Shown here in pieces: positions 27,106 through 36,225 of a stretch of DNA of 64,000 nucleotides; position 1 is the stretch's first letter; each line of letters starts with the position of its first letter. A program made the position numbers and the translations under genes. Below the pieces are notes generated by a model that was not told the origin of the DNA, did not search any database, and worked only from the letters and a program-made list of their open reading frames with translations. The stretch comes from an uncultured Alphaproteobacteria bacterium (GTDB lineage Bacteria; Pseudomonadota; Alphaproteobacteria; HIMB59; GCA-002718135): positions 152,349 to 216,348 of the forward strand of contig CACMQB010000001.1 of the NCBI GenBank assembly GCA_902615745.1. The letters run 5' to 3'.

Positions 27106-28908
27106 ATGTTTTATTCGGATGATAAAAAACAATACTCAGTTCTAAATAGAAGAACTTTTTTATTATATTTATTAAAAGTATCTTTTTTTGGGATTGTAGG
27201 CTGGAGATTATATGATATTCAAATAAAAGATTCACAAAAATATAAAACTCTTTCAAAAAATAATCAAATAGACGTTGAAATTATATACCCTATTAGGGGT
27301 AAGATTTATGATACTAACAACAAGGTTTTAGCATCTAATATAAAAGTGTTTGATGTATATATAATTCCAGAAAATACAAAGAATATAAATAAATCTTTAA
27401 AAGAATTAAATCAAATTATAAAAATAAGTTTTAGTGATAGAAGGAAGATACTAGAATTATCTAAAAAGGTTAAAAAATTTCAAAAAATAAAAGTCTTAGA
27501 AAATATTAATTGGTCACAACTTGAAAAAATAGAATCAAATAAACTTAATATTGAGGGTATATTTATTTCTCAAGATTATATGCGAACTTATAAGTTTGAT
27601 AATACTTTTTCACATTTAATCGGTTACACAAACAAACCCAATAGAGAGGAAGTTGAATTACCTTTTATTTCAAATATGCCTAATCTAGAGATAGGAAAAG
27701 ATGGTATTGAAAAAAGTTTTAATCCTAAATTAATAGGAAAATCAGGACAAAGAGAGATTGAAGTTAATTCTTATGGAAGAGTAATTCGTGAAATATCAAG
27801 GCAAGAAAGTCAAAAAGGAAATGATATTCATATAACTATTGATCTTAGAATTCAACAATATGCTTTAAATTTATTAAAAGAACATAAAGCAGGATCTGCA
27901 GTACTGATGAATATTAAAAATGGTAACATCTTATGTATGGCTTCAACTCCATCTTATAATCCAAATAAAATTATACAAAAACCAAATAAGGAATACTGGG
28001 ATTCAATTTTAGAAAATGAACTATCACCACTTACGTATAGATGTATTCAAGGCTTATATGCTCCAGGCTCAACTTTTAAAATGGTTGTTGCTATAGCTGG
28101 AATAGTCCATGGGATTATTGATACAAATACAAAACATTTTTGTAGTGGAAAAATTGGTTTAGGCGATAGACTTTATCATTGTTGGAAAAATAATGGTCAT
28201 GGGTCTATGAATGTTAGTGATGCAATCAAAGAATCATGTGATGTTTTCTTCTATGAAATATCAAAAAAAATTGGAATAGATAAAATTGCTAGAGTTGCTG
28301 AAGATTTTGGATTAGGTAAAATATATGATATTCCTTTATCTAATCAAAAAAAAGGAATTATACCTTCACGTGATTGGAAAAAGAATAAATATGATGAAAG
28401 TTGGTATCCTGGAGAAACATTAATTTCAGCAATTGGACAAGGTTTTGTATTAACTAATCCACTACAACTTGCTGTAATGACTTCAATTATTGCGTCTAAT
28501 GGAAAAAATGTAAAACCAAATATAATCAAACAAAATATTGATATTGAATTTGAGAAATTAGAAAAATACCAAACTGCAATAGAAATTATTAAAAGCTCGA
28601 TGTTTAAAGTAGTTAATGAAAGTAAAGGTACAGCTTATAACTCGAGATCTGAGTCTGCACCTTTTGCAGGCAAGACAGGAACTTCCCAGGTTAGAAGAAT
28701 AACAGTAGCGGAAAGAGAAAGTGATGATTTTAGAAAAAAAGAAGTAGAATGGAAAAAAAGGGATCATGCTTTATTTGTTGGATATATGCCGATTGAGGAC
28801 CCTAAATATGCTGTTTCAGTTGTTATTGAGCATGGAGGCTCAGGTGCATCAACTGCAGCACCTATAGCAAAAGAAATTTTTCAATTTACAAAAAATTTAG
28901 AAATTTAA
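27106..28908 (+). CDS. mrdA: penicillin-binding protein 2 (elongation transpeptidase)
   Basis: PBP2 cross-links peptidoglycan during cell elongation with RodA. The 600-residue protein has one N-terminal membrane segment (about residues 18-34), the dimerisation/pedestal domain starting at YPIRGKIYDTNNKVLASN, and the transpeptidase domain with YAPGSTFKMV (active-site serine near 322), ESCDVFFYEI near 378 and AGKTGTSQ near 521. Its stop overlaps the rodA start by one base. Confidence 0.96.
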   Translation: MFYSDDKKQYSVLNRRTFLLYLLKVSFFGIVGWRLYDIQIKDSQKYKTLSKNNQIDVEIIYPIRGKIYDTNNKVLASNIKVFDVYIIPENTKNINKSLKELNQIIKISFSDRRKILELSKKVKKFQKIKVLENINWSQLEKIESNKLNIEGIFISQDYMRTYKFDNTFSHLIGYTNKPNREEVELPFISNMPNLEIGKDGIEKSFNPKLIGKSGQREIEVNSYGRVIREISRQESQKGNDIHITIDLRIQQYALNLLKEHKAGSAVLMNIKNGNILCMASTPSYNPNKIIQKPNKEYWDSILENELSPLTYRCIQGLYAPGSTFKMVVAIAGIVHGIIDTNTKHFCSGKIGLGDRLYHCWKNNGHGSMNVSDAIKESCDVFFYEISKKIGIDKIARVAEDFGLGKIYDIPLSNQKKGIIPSRDWKKNKYDESWYPGETLISAIGQGFVLTNPLQLAVMTSIIASNGKNVKPNIIKQNIDIEFEKLEKYQTAIEIIKSSMFKVVNESKGTAYNSRSESAPFAGKTGTSQVRRITVAERESDDFRKKEVEWKKRDHALFVGYMPIEDPKYAVSVVIEHGGSGASTAAPIAKEIFQFTKNLEI

Positions 28909-30005
28909 TGTTAAATAAAATTCAAAACTTAAATTACTTATTGATTTTCCTGGTGATCTTAATATCTTTTATTGGCGCAGCAGGTTTATATTCTGCAGCA
29001 GGAGGATCATATAATCCTTGGGCTTCAAGACATTTAATTAGATTAGTACTTTTTATATTTTTAGCAATTATTTTAGCTTTAATAAATATTAAATTTATTT
29101 ATCAATATGCATATATCTTTTTTATTTTATCATTATTACTTTTGTTATCAGTTGAATTAATAGGTGTTTTTGGTAAGGGAGCAACTAGATGGATAAATGT
29201 ATTTGGTTTTAGCATCCAACCATCAGAATTAATAAAAATAACTATAATACTAGCACTTGCTAGATTTTATCACGATTTAAAATTTGATGAAATTAAGAGA
29301 ATAAAAAATTTATTTTTTCCAATATTAATTTTATTTTTACCATTTTCTTTAGTTGTTATACAGCCAGACCTCGGAACTGCTTTAAGTATAGCAATGCTTG
29401 GAGTTCTCATTTTATTTGCAAGTGGAATAAGAATTTGGAAGTTTGTATTAGGTTTTTTTGTTCTAATTTTATCAATTCCTTTGTTATTAAATTACTTACA
29501 ACCATATCAAAAAGATAGAATTTTCTCTTTTTTAAATCCTGAGGCAGATGCTCTTGGAAGAGGATATCAACTCATACAATCTAAAATTGCTTTAGGTTCT
29601 GGTGGTCTAACTGGCAAAGGTTTTTTAGAGGGGTCTCAATCATATTTACAGTATTTACCTGAAAAACAAACTGATTTTATATTTACGTTAATTGGAGAAG
29701 AATTTGGTTTTATTGGTACTATGTTTATAATTTTACTATTTCTTTTATTAATATCAGTGTGTTTTTATGTAAGCATTAAATCAAATCATATCTTTGGTAG
29801 GATTCTTTCCATCGGAGTTGGCAGTAATTTATTTATATATGTGATAATGAACATATCTATGGTATCTGGATTAATGCCTGTTGTCGGCATTCCATTGCCT
29901 TTAGTTTCTTATGGAGGATCAGCAATGCTTGCTATAATTTTATCTCTAGGATTAGTTCTTAATGCAGAATTAAATGGAAATTTAAAAAAATTGTATAATG
30001 CTTGA
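28908..30005 (+). CDS. rodA: RodA, SEDS-family peptidoglycan glycosyltransferase
   Basis: RodA polymerises glycan strands from lipid II with PBP2. The 365-residue, roughly ten-helix membrane protein has the SEDS signatures FSIQPSELIKI near residue 103, IQPDLGTALSIAMLG near 148, LGSGGLTGKGFLEGSQ near 228, and GLMPVVGIPLPLVSYGGSAM near 320-340. Its last codons overlap the livG start by 8 bases, joining the shape genes to the amino acid transport genes. Confidence 0.96.
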   Translation: MLNKIQNLNYLLIFLVILISFIGAAGLYSAAGGSYNPWASRHLIRLVLFIFLAIILALINIKFIYQYAYIFFILSLLLLLSVELIGVFGKGATRWINVFGFSIQPSELIKITIILALARFYHDLKFDEIKRIKNLFFPILILFLPFSLVVIQPDLGTALSIAMLGVLILFASGIRIWKFVLGFFVLILSIPLLLNYLQPYQKDRIFSFLNPEADALGRGYQLIQSKIALGSGGLTGKGFLEGSQSYLQYLPEKQTDFIFTLIGEEFGFIGTMFIILLFLLLISVCFYVSIKSNHIFGRILSIGVGSNLFIYVIMNISMVSGLMPVVGIPLPLVSYGGSAMLAIILSLGLVLNAELNGNLKKLYNA

Positions 30006-30765
30006 AATAAATAACGTTAACAAATTTTTTGGAGGATTAAAAGCTGTCCATAACGCATCGATGAAAGTTGAAATGGGTTCAATTACAGGTTTAATAGGTC
30101 CAAATGGTGCAGGAAAAACAACATTATTTAATACTATTGCTGGATTATATGATCCAGATGAAGGGAATATAATTCTTAATAATGAAGATATTTCTTTCTT
30201 AAAACCTCACGAATTATTTGCAAAAGGAGTTCTAAGAACTTTTCAAATTGCCCATGAGTTTTCAACTTTAACTGTTCTTGAAAATTTAATGATGGTACCA
30301 CCAAATCAATTTGGTGAAAAATTATCATACGCTCTATTAAGTAACGCTAAAGTAAAACAACAAGAGGAAGAAATAAGACAAAAAGCTATCGATGTTATAA
30401 ACTTTTTGAATTTAAGTCACTTAACTCAAGAACTTGCCGGCAATTTATCTGGGGGTCAAAAAAAACTACTTGAGTTAGGGAGAACTATGATGATTGATCC
30501 TCAAATTGTTTTACTTGACGAGGTAGGGGCTGGAGTGAACCGAACATTACTTAATGAAATTACGGATGCAATTTTAAGATTAAACAAAGAAAAGAATTAT
30601 ACGTTTTTTGTCATTGAGCATGATATGGATCTCATAGAAAAAATTTGCGATCCTGTAATTGTGATGGCTGAAGGTTCAGTTTTATTTAAAGGAAGTTTCA
30701 ATGAAGTGAAAAATAACGATACAGTTATAGAAGCATATTTAGGAAAAGGTATTAATAAGAATTAG
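29998..30765 (+). CDS. livG: branched-chain amino acid ABC transporter ATP-binding protein LivG
   Basis: One of two ATPases that drive import of leucine, isoleucine and valine. The 255-residue protein has Walker A GPNGAGKTTLFNT near residue 33, the signature LSGGQKKLLELGRTMM near 148, Walker B PQIVLLDEVGAGV near 168 and the switch IEHDMD near 204. The LivG-specific features include the extended FAKGVLRTFQIAHEFSTLTV region. It overlaps rodA by 8 bases. Confidence 0.95.
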   Translation: MLEINNVNKFFGGLKAVHNASMKVEMGSITGLIGPNGAGKTTLFNTIAGLYDPDEGNIILNNEDISFLKPHELFAKGVLRTFQIAHEFSTLTVLENLMMVPPNQFGEKLSYALLSNAKVKQQEEEIRQKAIDVINFLNLSHLTQELAGNLSGGQKKLLELGRTMMIDPQIVLLDEVGAGVNRTLLNEITDAILRLNKEKNYTFFVIEHDMDLIEKICDPVIVMAEGSVLFKGSFNEVKNNDTVIEAYLGKGINKN

Positions 30766-30771
30766 AATTTT

Positions 30772-31476
30772 ATGAATAATTTAATTGGTAAAAATTTAAC
30801 AGCTGGATACGGAGGAGTTGATATTATTAAAGATATTAATCTAGAAGTTAATGAGGGTGAAATTGTTGTAATAGTTGGTCCAAACGGAGCAGGGAAATCA
30901 ACAGCAATGAAAGCATTGCTTGGCATGTTAAGTTTAACTTCAGGTTCCGTAGAATATTCTAATAAGGAAATTTCTTCAATGCTACCTCAAAACAGAATTA
31001 ATTTAGGATTGGCATTCGTTCCCCAAACAAACAATGTGTTTACTGGTATGACAGTAGAAGAAAATTTAGAAATGGGAGGGTTTTTAAGAGAGGATGATAT
31101 TATTCATACCATTAATGATGTTTATGACCTTTTCCCTATTTTAAAAGAAAAAAGAAATCAAAGTGCAGGAGAATTATCTGGAGGTCAAAGACAACAAGTA
31201 GCTTTTGGAAGAGCACTTATGACTCAACCTAAAATTTTAATGTTAGATGAACCGACTGCAGGAGTATCACCAATAGTAATGGATGAGTTATTTTCAAGAA
31301 TCATAGAAGTTCGTAAAACAGGTGTAGGTATACTAATGGTTGAACAAAATGCAAAACAAGCACTCGGTATTGCTGATAGAGGATACGTATTAGTGAATGG
31401 AAAAAATAGTAGAGAAGGTTCAGGCAAAGAACTATTGAATAATCCAGAAGTTAGAAAGTCTTTTTTAGGAGGTTAA
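30772..31476 (+). CDS. livF: branched-chain amino acid ABC transporter ATP-binding protein LivF
   Basis: Second ATPase of the Liv importer. The 234-residue protein has Walker A GPNGAGKSTAMKALLGM near residue 38, FVPQTNNVFTGMTVEENLEMG near 81 (two adjoining blocks), signature LSGGQRQQVAFGRALM near 137, Walker B PKILMLDEPTAGVSP and VEQNAKQAL. It follows livG by 6 bases and precedes livH by 1 base, with AGGAGG at its end serving livH. Confidence 0.95.
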   Translation: MNNLIGKNLTAGYGGVDIIKDINLEVNEGEIVVIVGPNGAGKSTAMKALLGMLSLTSGSVEYSNKEISSMLPQNRINLGLAFVPQTNNVFTGMTVEENLEMGGFLREDDIIHTINDVYDLFPILKEKRNQSAGELSGGQRQQVAFGRALMTQPKILMLDEPTAGVSPIVMDELFSRIIEVRKTGVGILMVEQNAKQALGIADRGYVLVNGKNSREGSGKELLNNPEVRKSFLGG

Positions 31477-31477
31477 A

Positions 31478-32491
31478 ATGATTGATTTTCTAAATTCTAT
31501 AATTGTACTTCTAAATTTTATTATCATTCCAGGCATTTCTTATGGCTCTCAACTTGCACTAGGAGCACTAGGAGTTACATTCGTGTATGCAATACTTCGT
31601 TTTGCAAATTTTGCACATGGTGAAATTATGTCATTTGGAGCGATGATAACAATTTTATTTACGTGGTTTTTTCAATCACAAAATATTGGTTTAGGAATTC
31701 TGCCAACTGCTTTGTTAGCTTTACCTATAGGGATAATAGCAACAATTTTATTATGCATTATTTCTGATAAATTTGTTTTTCAATATTACAGATACCAAAA
31801 AAGTGTTCCTGTTGTTTTAGCAATGGTTTCAATAGGGGTTATGTTCGTAATAAATGCAATAATAAGAATCATAATTGGAACAGAAACCATAAAATTTTCC
31901 GATGGACAGAAATTTATAATGAAAGCAAAACAGTTTAAAGTAATGACAGGTTTAAATGAAGGATTAGCATTAAAATCGTCTCAAGTTATTACAATATTAA
32001 TTACTATTTTGCTTTTAACTTTTACTTTCTGGTTTTTGCAAAAAACAAAAACTGGAAAATCAATGAGAGCATTTTCTGATAATGAAGATTTAGCATTATT
32101 GTCTGGCATTAATCCTGATAGAGTAGTTTTTACTACATGGATTATTGTAGGTGTTTTGGCATGTGTTGCGGGTACACTTTATGGATTAGATAAAAGTTAT
32201 AAGCCAATTATTTATCTCAATTTAGTCTTGCCAATATTTGCATCAGCAATTGTTGGAGGAATTGGTAGTCCTTTTGGAGCTGTAGTAGGTGGTTATGTCA
32301 TCGCTTTTTCAGAAATTATGGTAACGTATGCTTATAAGAAATTTTTTGTCTATCTACTCCCAAGTTCTATAGAGCCAACAGGTTTAGTACAATTACTTTC
32401 AACTGATTATAAATTTGCTGTATCATTTTCAATTTTAGTTATCGTTTTACTAATAAGACCATCGGGAATATTTAAAGGAAAAGTCTTATGA
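31478..32491 (+). CDS. livH: branched-chain amino acid ABC transporter permease LivH
   Basis: Inner-membrane permease of the Liv system, 337 residues with about eight hydrophobic helices. Family landmarks are GALGVTFVYAILRFANFAHGE near residue 28, SMRAFSDNEDLALLSGI near 197 (the cytoplasmic coupling loop) and PIFASAIVGGIGSPFGAVVGG near 255. A strong AGGAGG precedes the ATG. It overlaps livM by 4 bases. Confidence 0.94.
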   Translation: MIDFLNSIIVLLNFIIIPGISYGSQLALGALGVTFVYAILRFANFAHGEIMSFGAMITILFTWFFQSQNIGLGILPTALLALPIGIIATILLCIISDKFVFQYYRYQKSVPVVLAMVSIGVMFVINAIIRIIIGTETIKFSDGQKFIMKAKQFKVMTGLNEGLALKSSQVITILITILLLTFTFWFLQKTKTGKSMRAFSDNEDLALLSGINPDRVVFTTWIIVGVLACVAGTLYGLDKSYKPIIYLNLVLPIFASAIVGGIGSPFGAVVGGYVIAFSEIMVTYAYKKFFVYLLPSSIEPTGLVQLLSTDYKFAVSFSILVIVLLIRPSGIFKGKVL

Positions 32492-33861
32492 TGAAGTTTG
32501 AAAGATATGAGTGGTTAGCTATCACAATTATGATCTCTTTATTTATTTTTGTAGGCTTTATTCAAGGATGGTCAGTAAGTTTAGTAATTTTAAACATGTG
32601 CATTATTTCAGCAATAATGACAATGGGAGTAAATATTTCTTGGGGTTATGCAGGAGTAATTAATTTTGGTGTAATGGGTTTTCTTGCCATGGGTGGATTA
32701 GCTGCAGTTCTTGTTTCTTACCCCCCAATTGCTGAGTCATGGCAGGTTGGAGGTAGAGGGTTAGGTATTAGTTTTGCTTTACTTGTCGTATTGGTCATTG
32801 CTGTAATGTATATTAATAAAACAGTAATCCAAAAAAGAAATAGGTATATTTTAAATTCTTTTATAATTTTTTTTGGTATTTTATTTATCAGACATTTTTA
32901 TTTAAATGCTACACATAATATTGAGGATGTTAATCCTGCAATAGCAGGGTTTTTGGGTGGCCTTGGATTACCAATAATTTTCTCTTGGATAGTAGGAGGT
33001 TTATTTGCTGCAGGTGTTGCATTTGTAATTGGTAAAGTAGCTCTTGGATTACGATCAGATTATCTTGCTATTGTTACTCTTGGTATTTCAGAAATAGTTG
33101 TTAGTGTTTTAAAACATGAAGAATGGTTATCTAGAGGGGTAAAAAATGTAATCGGTTTAAAGAGACCAGTTCCTTATGAAATTGATTTACAAAACGCAGA
33201 TTGGTTTATAAATTTAGTTACATATCTCAATTCATCAAAGTTAAATAATATTATTGATGTGGGTGATAGACAACAAGTATTAAACAATCTTATAATTGAT
33301 GGTTCAGGAATTTTTGTAAAATTATCTTACGCTATTTTATTTCTGGTTGTTATGTTGATAATTTTTTATTTTGCAAACAAAGCTCAATTATCTCCATGGG
33401 GAAGGATGATGAGAGCTATAAGAGACAATGAAACTGCTGCAAATGCAATGGGTAAAGATGTTGTAAAACAACATTTAATAATTTTTGTAATAGGAGCTGC
33501 AATTGTAGGTGTTGCGGGTGCAATGCTTGTTACTTTGGATGGATTATTTACTCCTTCAGGATATCGTCCACTTCGTTTCACTTTTATTATTTGGATTATG
33601 GTTATTGTAGGTGGTAGTGGTAATAATTTAGGTGCTATATTTGGTGGTTTTGTCATATGGTTTTCTTGGATTGAAGCAGCACCACTTACAACATTCATTA
33701 TTAATCAACTTACAGTAGGATTAGAACCTACTAATGCTCTAAAATTACATTTACTCGATAGCGTTCCTTACTTTAGATACTTATTTATGGGTTTAATTTT
33801 ATTATTAATTTTACGCTATAGACCTAAAGGAATTATACCAGAGAAAGTAAGGCATTCATAA
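32488..33861 (+). CDS. livM: branched-chain amino acid ABC transporter permease LivM
   Basis: Second permease, 457 residues, longer than many LivM proteins because of extra N-terminal and central hydrophobic segments. Landmarks are NISWGYAGVINFGVMGFLAMGG near residue 48-70, ALGLRSDYLAIVTLGISEIV near 187, GRMMRAIRDNETAANAMGKDV near 305-325 and VIVGGSGNNLGAIFGG near 372. It closes the long plus-strand run and converges with livJ across a terminator. Confidence 0.94.
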   Translation: MMKFERYEWLAITIMISLFIFVGFIQGWSVSLVILNMCIISAIMTMGVNISWGYAGVINFGVMGFLAMGGLAAVLVSYPPIAESWQVGGRGLGISFALLVVLVIAVMYINKTVIQKRNRYILNSFIIFFGILFIRHFYLNATHNIEDVNPAIAGFLGGLGLPIIFSWIVGGLFAAGVAFVIGKVALGLRSDYLAIVTLGISEIVVSVLKHEEWLSRGVKNVIGLKRPVPYEIDLQNADWFINLVTYLNSSKLNNIIDVGDRQQVLNNLIIDGSGIFVKLSYAILFLVVMLIIFYFANKAQLSPWGRMMRAIRDNETAANAMGKDVVKQHLIIFVIGAAIVGVAGAMLVTLDGLFTPSGYRPLRFTFIIWIMVIVGGSGNNLGAIFGGFVIWFSWIEAAPLTTFIINQLTVGLEPTNALKLHLLDSVPYFRYLFMGLILLLILRYRPKGIIPEKVRHS

Positions 33862-33887
33862 AAAAACCCCAGCTAAAAGCTGGGGTT
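33861..33887 (-). terminator. rho-independent terminator of livJ
   Basis: A perfect 10-bp stem (AACCCCAGCT at 33865-33874, AGCTGGGGTT at 33878-33887, loop AAA). On the minus strand it is followed by six U residues (the A-tract at 33861-33866), which makes a strong terminator for livJ. On the plus strand the downstream sequence is only TTAAATTAAAA, so termination of livM would be weaker, though the hairpin is symmetric. Confidence 0.9.
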
Positions 33888-33909
33888 AAATTAAAATAAA
33901 TTTTAAGTA

Positions 33910-35091
33910 TTAAAGAGCGCCAACAGTAACGAATTCGCCACCACTAACTTCTAACTCTTTAAACGCACCAGCGGCATCACCAAACGCATTAAATTCTACG
34001 TCTGTTGCACCTTGGTAATCAATATCTTTACCAGCAGCTAACATTTGTAAGCCGTATGATAATTGACCAGGGTTAATTACAATACCTGGAGCGTTAGATA
34101 CTTTAGCAATATTGTTTAGTATTGATTGCTTATCAGCAGATCCACCAGCTTGAATTGCAAGAGCAATAATTGCTGCAGCATCATAAGATTCTCCAACATA
34201 TGGAGCACTTCCATCCATGCCATTTGCAGCTGCTAGCTCTCCAAACTTAGCTGAACCTTTTGAAATTGCACCTGGCATAGAACCAAATGATCCTTCAAGA
34301 TCAGCACCGATATTATCTACTATTGATTGACCAATCATACCATCAGAAAGAACAAAAGTGTCAAATGCGCCTGAATCTAAAGATGCTTCGATCATTCCTT
34401 TTCCGCCATCATCGATATAACCAATTACTAGTAGTGCGTCTCCACCAGCTGATGCAAGAACACCAACTTCTGATGAATAATCCGCTTTACCATCTTCGTG
34501 TGCAGCTGATGCTGTAATAGTTCCGCCACCACGAGCAAATGAAGCTTCAAATACTTCAGCTAAACCTTTTCCGTAGTCATTGTTAGTATACGTTACAGCT
34601 ATACTTTCAATTCCTCTGCTTAAAGCAAGTTTAGCTAATACTTGACCACCTTTTGCATCAGATGGAGCAGTACGCCAAAAAGTTCCATTATCAGGAACTT
34701 TACTTAAACCTGGTGAGGTTGCAGATGGAGATACCATTAAGATACCATTTGGTACTGCAACGTTAGCATTAATTGCACCTGTTACACCTGAGCAGTCAGC
34801 GCCCATAATAGCAGATACACCTTGTGCAACTAGATCCTCAGCAGCAGCAGTTGCAGCAGCAGAATCTACACAAGTTGAGTCAGCTTCTAAGATAGTAATT
34901 GATTCACCACCTAAAAGATTTCCAGAGTTTGATGCTTCATCAAATGCCATTCTAGCACCATCTCTCATAGCAGGAGTTAAAGATTCAATTGGTCCTGTAA
35001 AACCAAGAATAATTCCTACTTTAATTTCTGCTAATGCAGCAGTCGTTACAGTCGACAAACTTACAATAACAGCTAGAAGTAATTTTTTCAT
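33910..35091 (-). CDS. livJ: periplasmic branched-chain amino acid binding protein
   Basis: Type 1 periplasmic binding protein that delivers substrate to LivHMGF. From the ATG at 35091 it is 393 residues, with a signal peptide (MKKLLLAVIVSLSTVTTAALA) and the mature start EIKVGIILGFTGPIESLTP. AQGVSAIMGADCSGVTGA near residue 103 and NGILMVSPSATSPGLSK near 128 are typical ligand-pocket regions. I choose 35091 because GGAGGAAAT lies just upstream and because it restores a clean signal peptide; an in-frame codon 18 residues earlier would bury it. Composition (Ala/Gly-rich, higher GC than neighbours) fits a highly expressed protein. It is on the strand opposite the rest of the liv genes. Confidence 0.93.
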   Translation of the reverse strand: MKKLLLAVIVSLSTVTTAALAEIKVGIILGFTGPIESLTPAMRDGARMAFDEASNSGNLLGGESITILEADSTCVDSAAATAAAEDLVAQGVSAIMGADCSGVTGAINANVAVPNGILMVSPSATSPGLSKVPDNGTFWRTAPSDAKGGQVLAKLALSRGIESIAVTYTNNDYGKGLAEVFEASFARGGGTITASAAHEDGKADYSSEVGVLASAGGDALLVIGYIDDGGKGMIEASLDSGAFDTFVLSDGMIGQSIVDNIGADLEGSFGSMPGAISKGSAKFGELAAANGMDGSAPYVGESYDAAAIIALAIQAGGSADKQSILNNIAKVSNAPGIVINPGQLSYGLQMLAAGKDIDYQGATDVEFNAFGDAAGAFKELEVSGGEFVTVGAL

Positions 35092-35100
35092 ATTTCCTCC

Positions 35101-35145
35101 AAAAAGTATACTTTTTATATACGCTAACTCATATACTAGTTCCAA
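35101..35145 (-). promoter_or_regulatory. livJ: livJ promoter region with 16-bp perfect palindrome
   Basis: On the minus strand, TTGGAA (35145-35140) and TATATA (35121-35116) are 18 bases apart, a plausible sigma70-type promoter with a start near 35109. The predicted start lies in AAAAAGTATACTTTTT (35101-35116), a perfect 16-base palindrome directly before the strong ribosome-binding site. It could be an operator, or a weak 5' stem in the mRNA. Confidence 0.45.
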
Positions 35146-35240
35146 AAATCAATCATGCAGTTTTTTTATAAAAATACCCAAGATTTTAGCCAAAAACCAT
35201 AAATTGACTTCATTTGCCTCACCGGATAAAGATCAAACGT

Positions 35241-36221
35241 ATGACAATTGGAATTTTAGGTGGAGGAGTTTGGGGGAGTGCACTTGCCCGAGTGTTAAGT
35301 AATAATAAAGTTATCATCTATGCTCGAGATGAAAAAATTGTTAAATCAATAAATGAAAATAAAATTAATCCAAAATTAAAATACAGTTCATTAAATGAAA
35401 ATGTCACTGCTACTACCTCTTTAAAAGAAATTAGAAATGTTAAATTTTTATTTATAACTTTACCTGCACAAAACATTAGAGAGGTAATTAAGGATTCGTC
35501 ATTACATAATAAAAATCATGATATTATTATATGTTCTAAAGGCATTGAAATTTCGTCATCAAAATTTTTAACAGACGTATTTCAAGAAATTATACCGTTT
35601 AAATCAATTAGTATTTTATCAGGCCCATCTTTTTCAAATGAAGTATCTCAAAGTTTACCAACTGCAGTAACGCTTGCAACAAAAGATAAAAAAGATTTTG
35701 AAAATATTTCTAAACTAATACCTAATAAAGAGTTTAGAATTTATTATTCAAATGATTTAATCGGAACGCAAATAGGTGGTGCGTTAAAGAATATATATGC
35801 GATAGCAGCGGGTGTTGCAGAAGGATTGAATTTAGGAGAAAATGCTAAAAGTGCTCTTATATCTAGATCTTTTGCTGAAATGACCAGGTACGCAAAAAAA
35901 TTTAAAGCTGATAAAAATACATTATTTGGTTTATCTGGGCTTGGTGATCTCATTTTAACATGTAGCTCTAAAAATTCTCGTAATACACAGTTTGGTATTA
36001 AATTAGCCTCTTCAAAACATGATAATTTTTTAGATCTTTTAAAATCACAAGAAGTAACAGAGGGTTATTATACAGTTAAAGCAGTCTATAATATTTCACA
36101 AAAAAAAAATATTGATATGCCAATTATGGAGTCTGTATACAATATACTTTATAAACAACATGATTTAAAAGAAGAATTAAGTAATTTACTGAATAGACCA
36201 ATAACAGAAGAGAAAATTTAA
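35241..36221 (+). CDS. gpsA: glycerol-3-phosphate dehydrogenase (NAD(P)+)
   Basis: GpsA reduces dihydroxyacetone phosphate to sn-glycerol-3-phosphate for phospholipid synthesis. The protein (326 residues from this start) begins MTIGILGGGVWGSALARVL with the GGGVWGSALA nucleotide motif. It has SGPSFSNEV near residue 133, GGALKNIYAIAAGVAEGLNLG near 183-203 with the catalytic lysine, and FGLSGLGDLILTC near 230. The ATG at 35241 is chosen; a TTG 27 bases upstream would add residues before the Rossmann strand. TTGACT at 35204-35209 may be its -35. Confidence 0.95.
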   Translation: MTIGILGGGVWGSALARVLSNNKVIIYARDEKIVKSINENKINPKLKYSSLNENVTATTSLKEIRNVKFLFITLPAQNIREVIKDSSLHNKNHDIIICSKGIEISSSKFLTDVFQEIIPFKSISILSGPSFSNEVSQSLPTAVTLATKDKKDFENISKLIPNKEFRIYYSNDLIGTQIGGALKNIYAIAAGVAEGLNLGENAKSALISRSFAEMTRYAKKFKADKNTLFGLSGLGDLILTCSSKNSRNTQFGIKLASSKHDNFLDLLKSQEVTEGYYTVKAVYNISQKKNIDMPIMESVYNILYKQHDLKEELSNLLNRPITEEKI

Positions 36222-36225
36222 TTTG

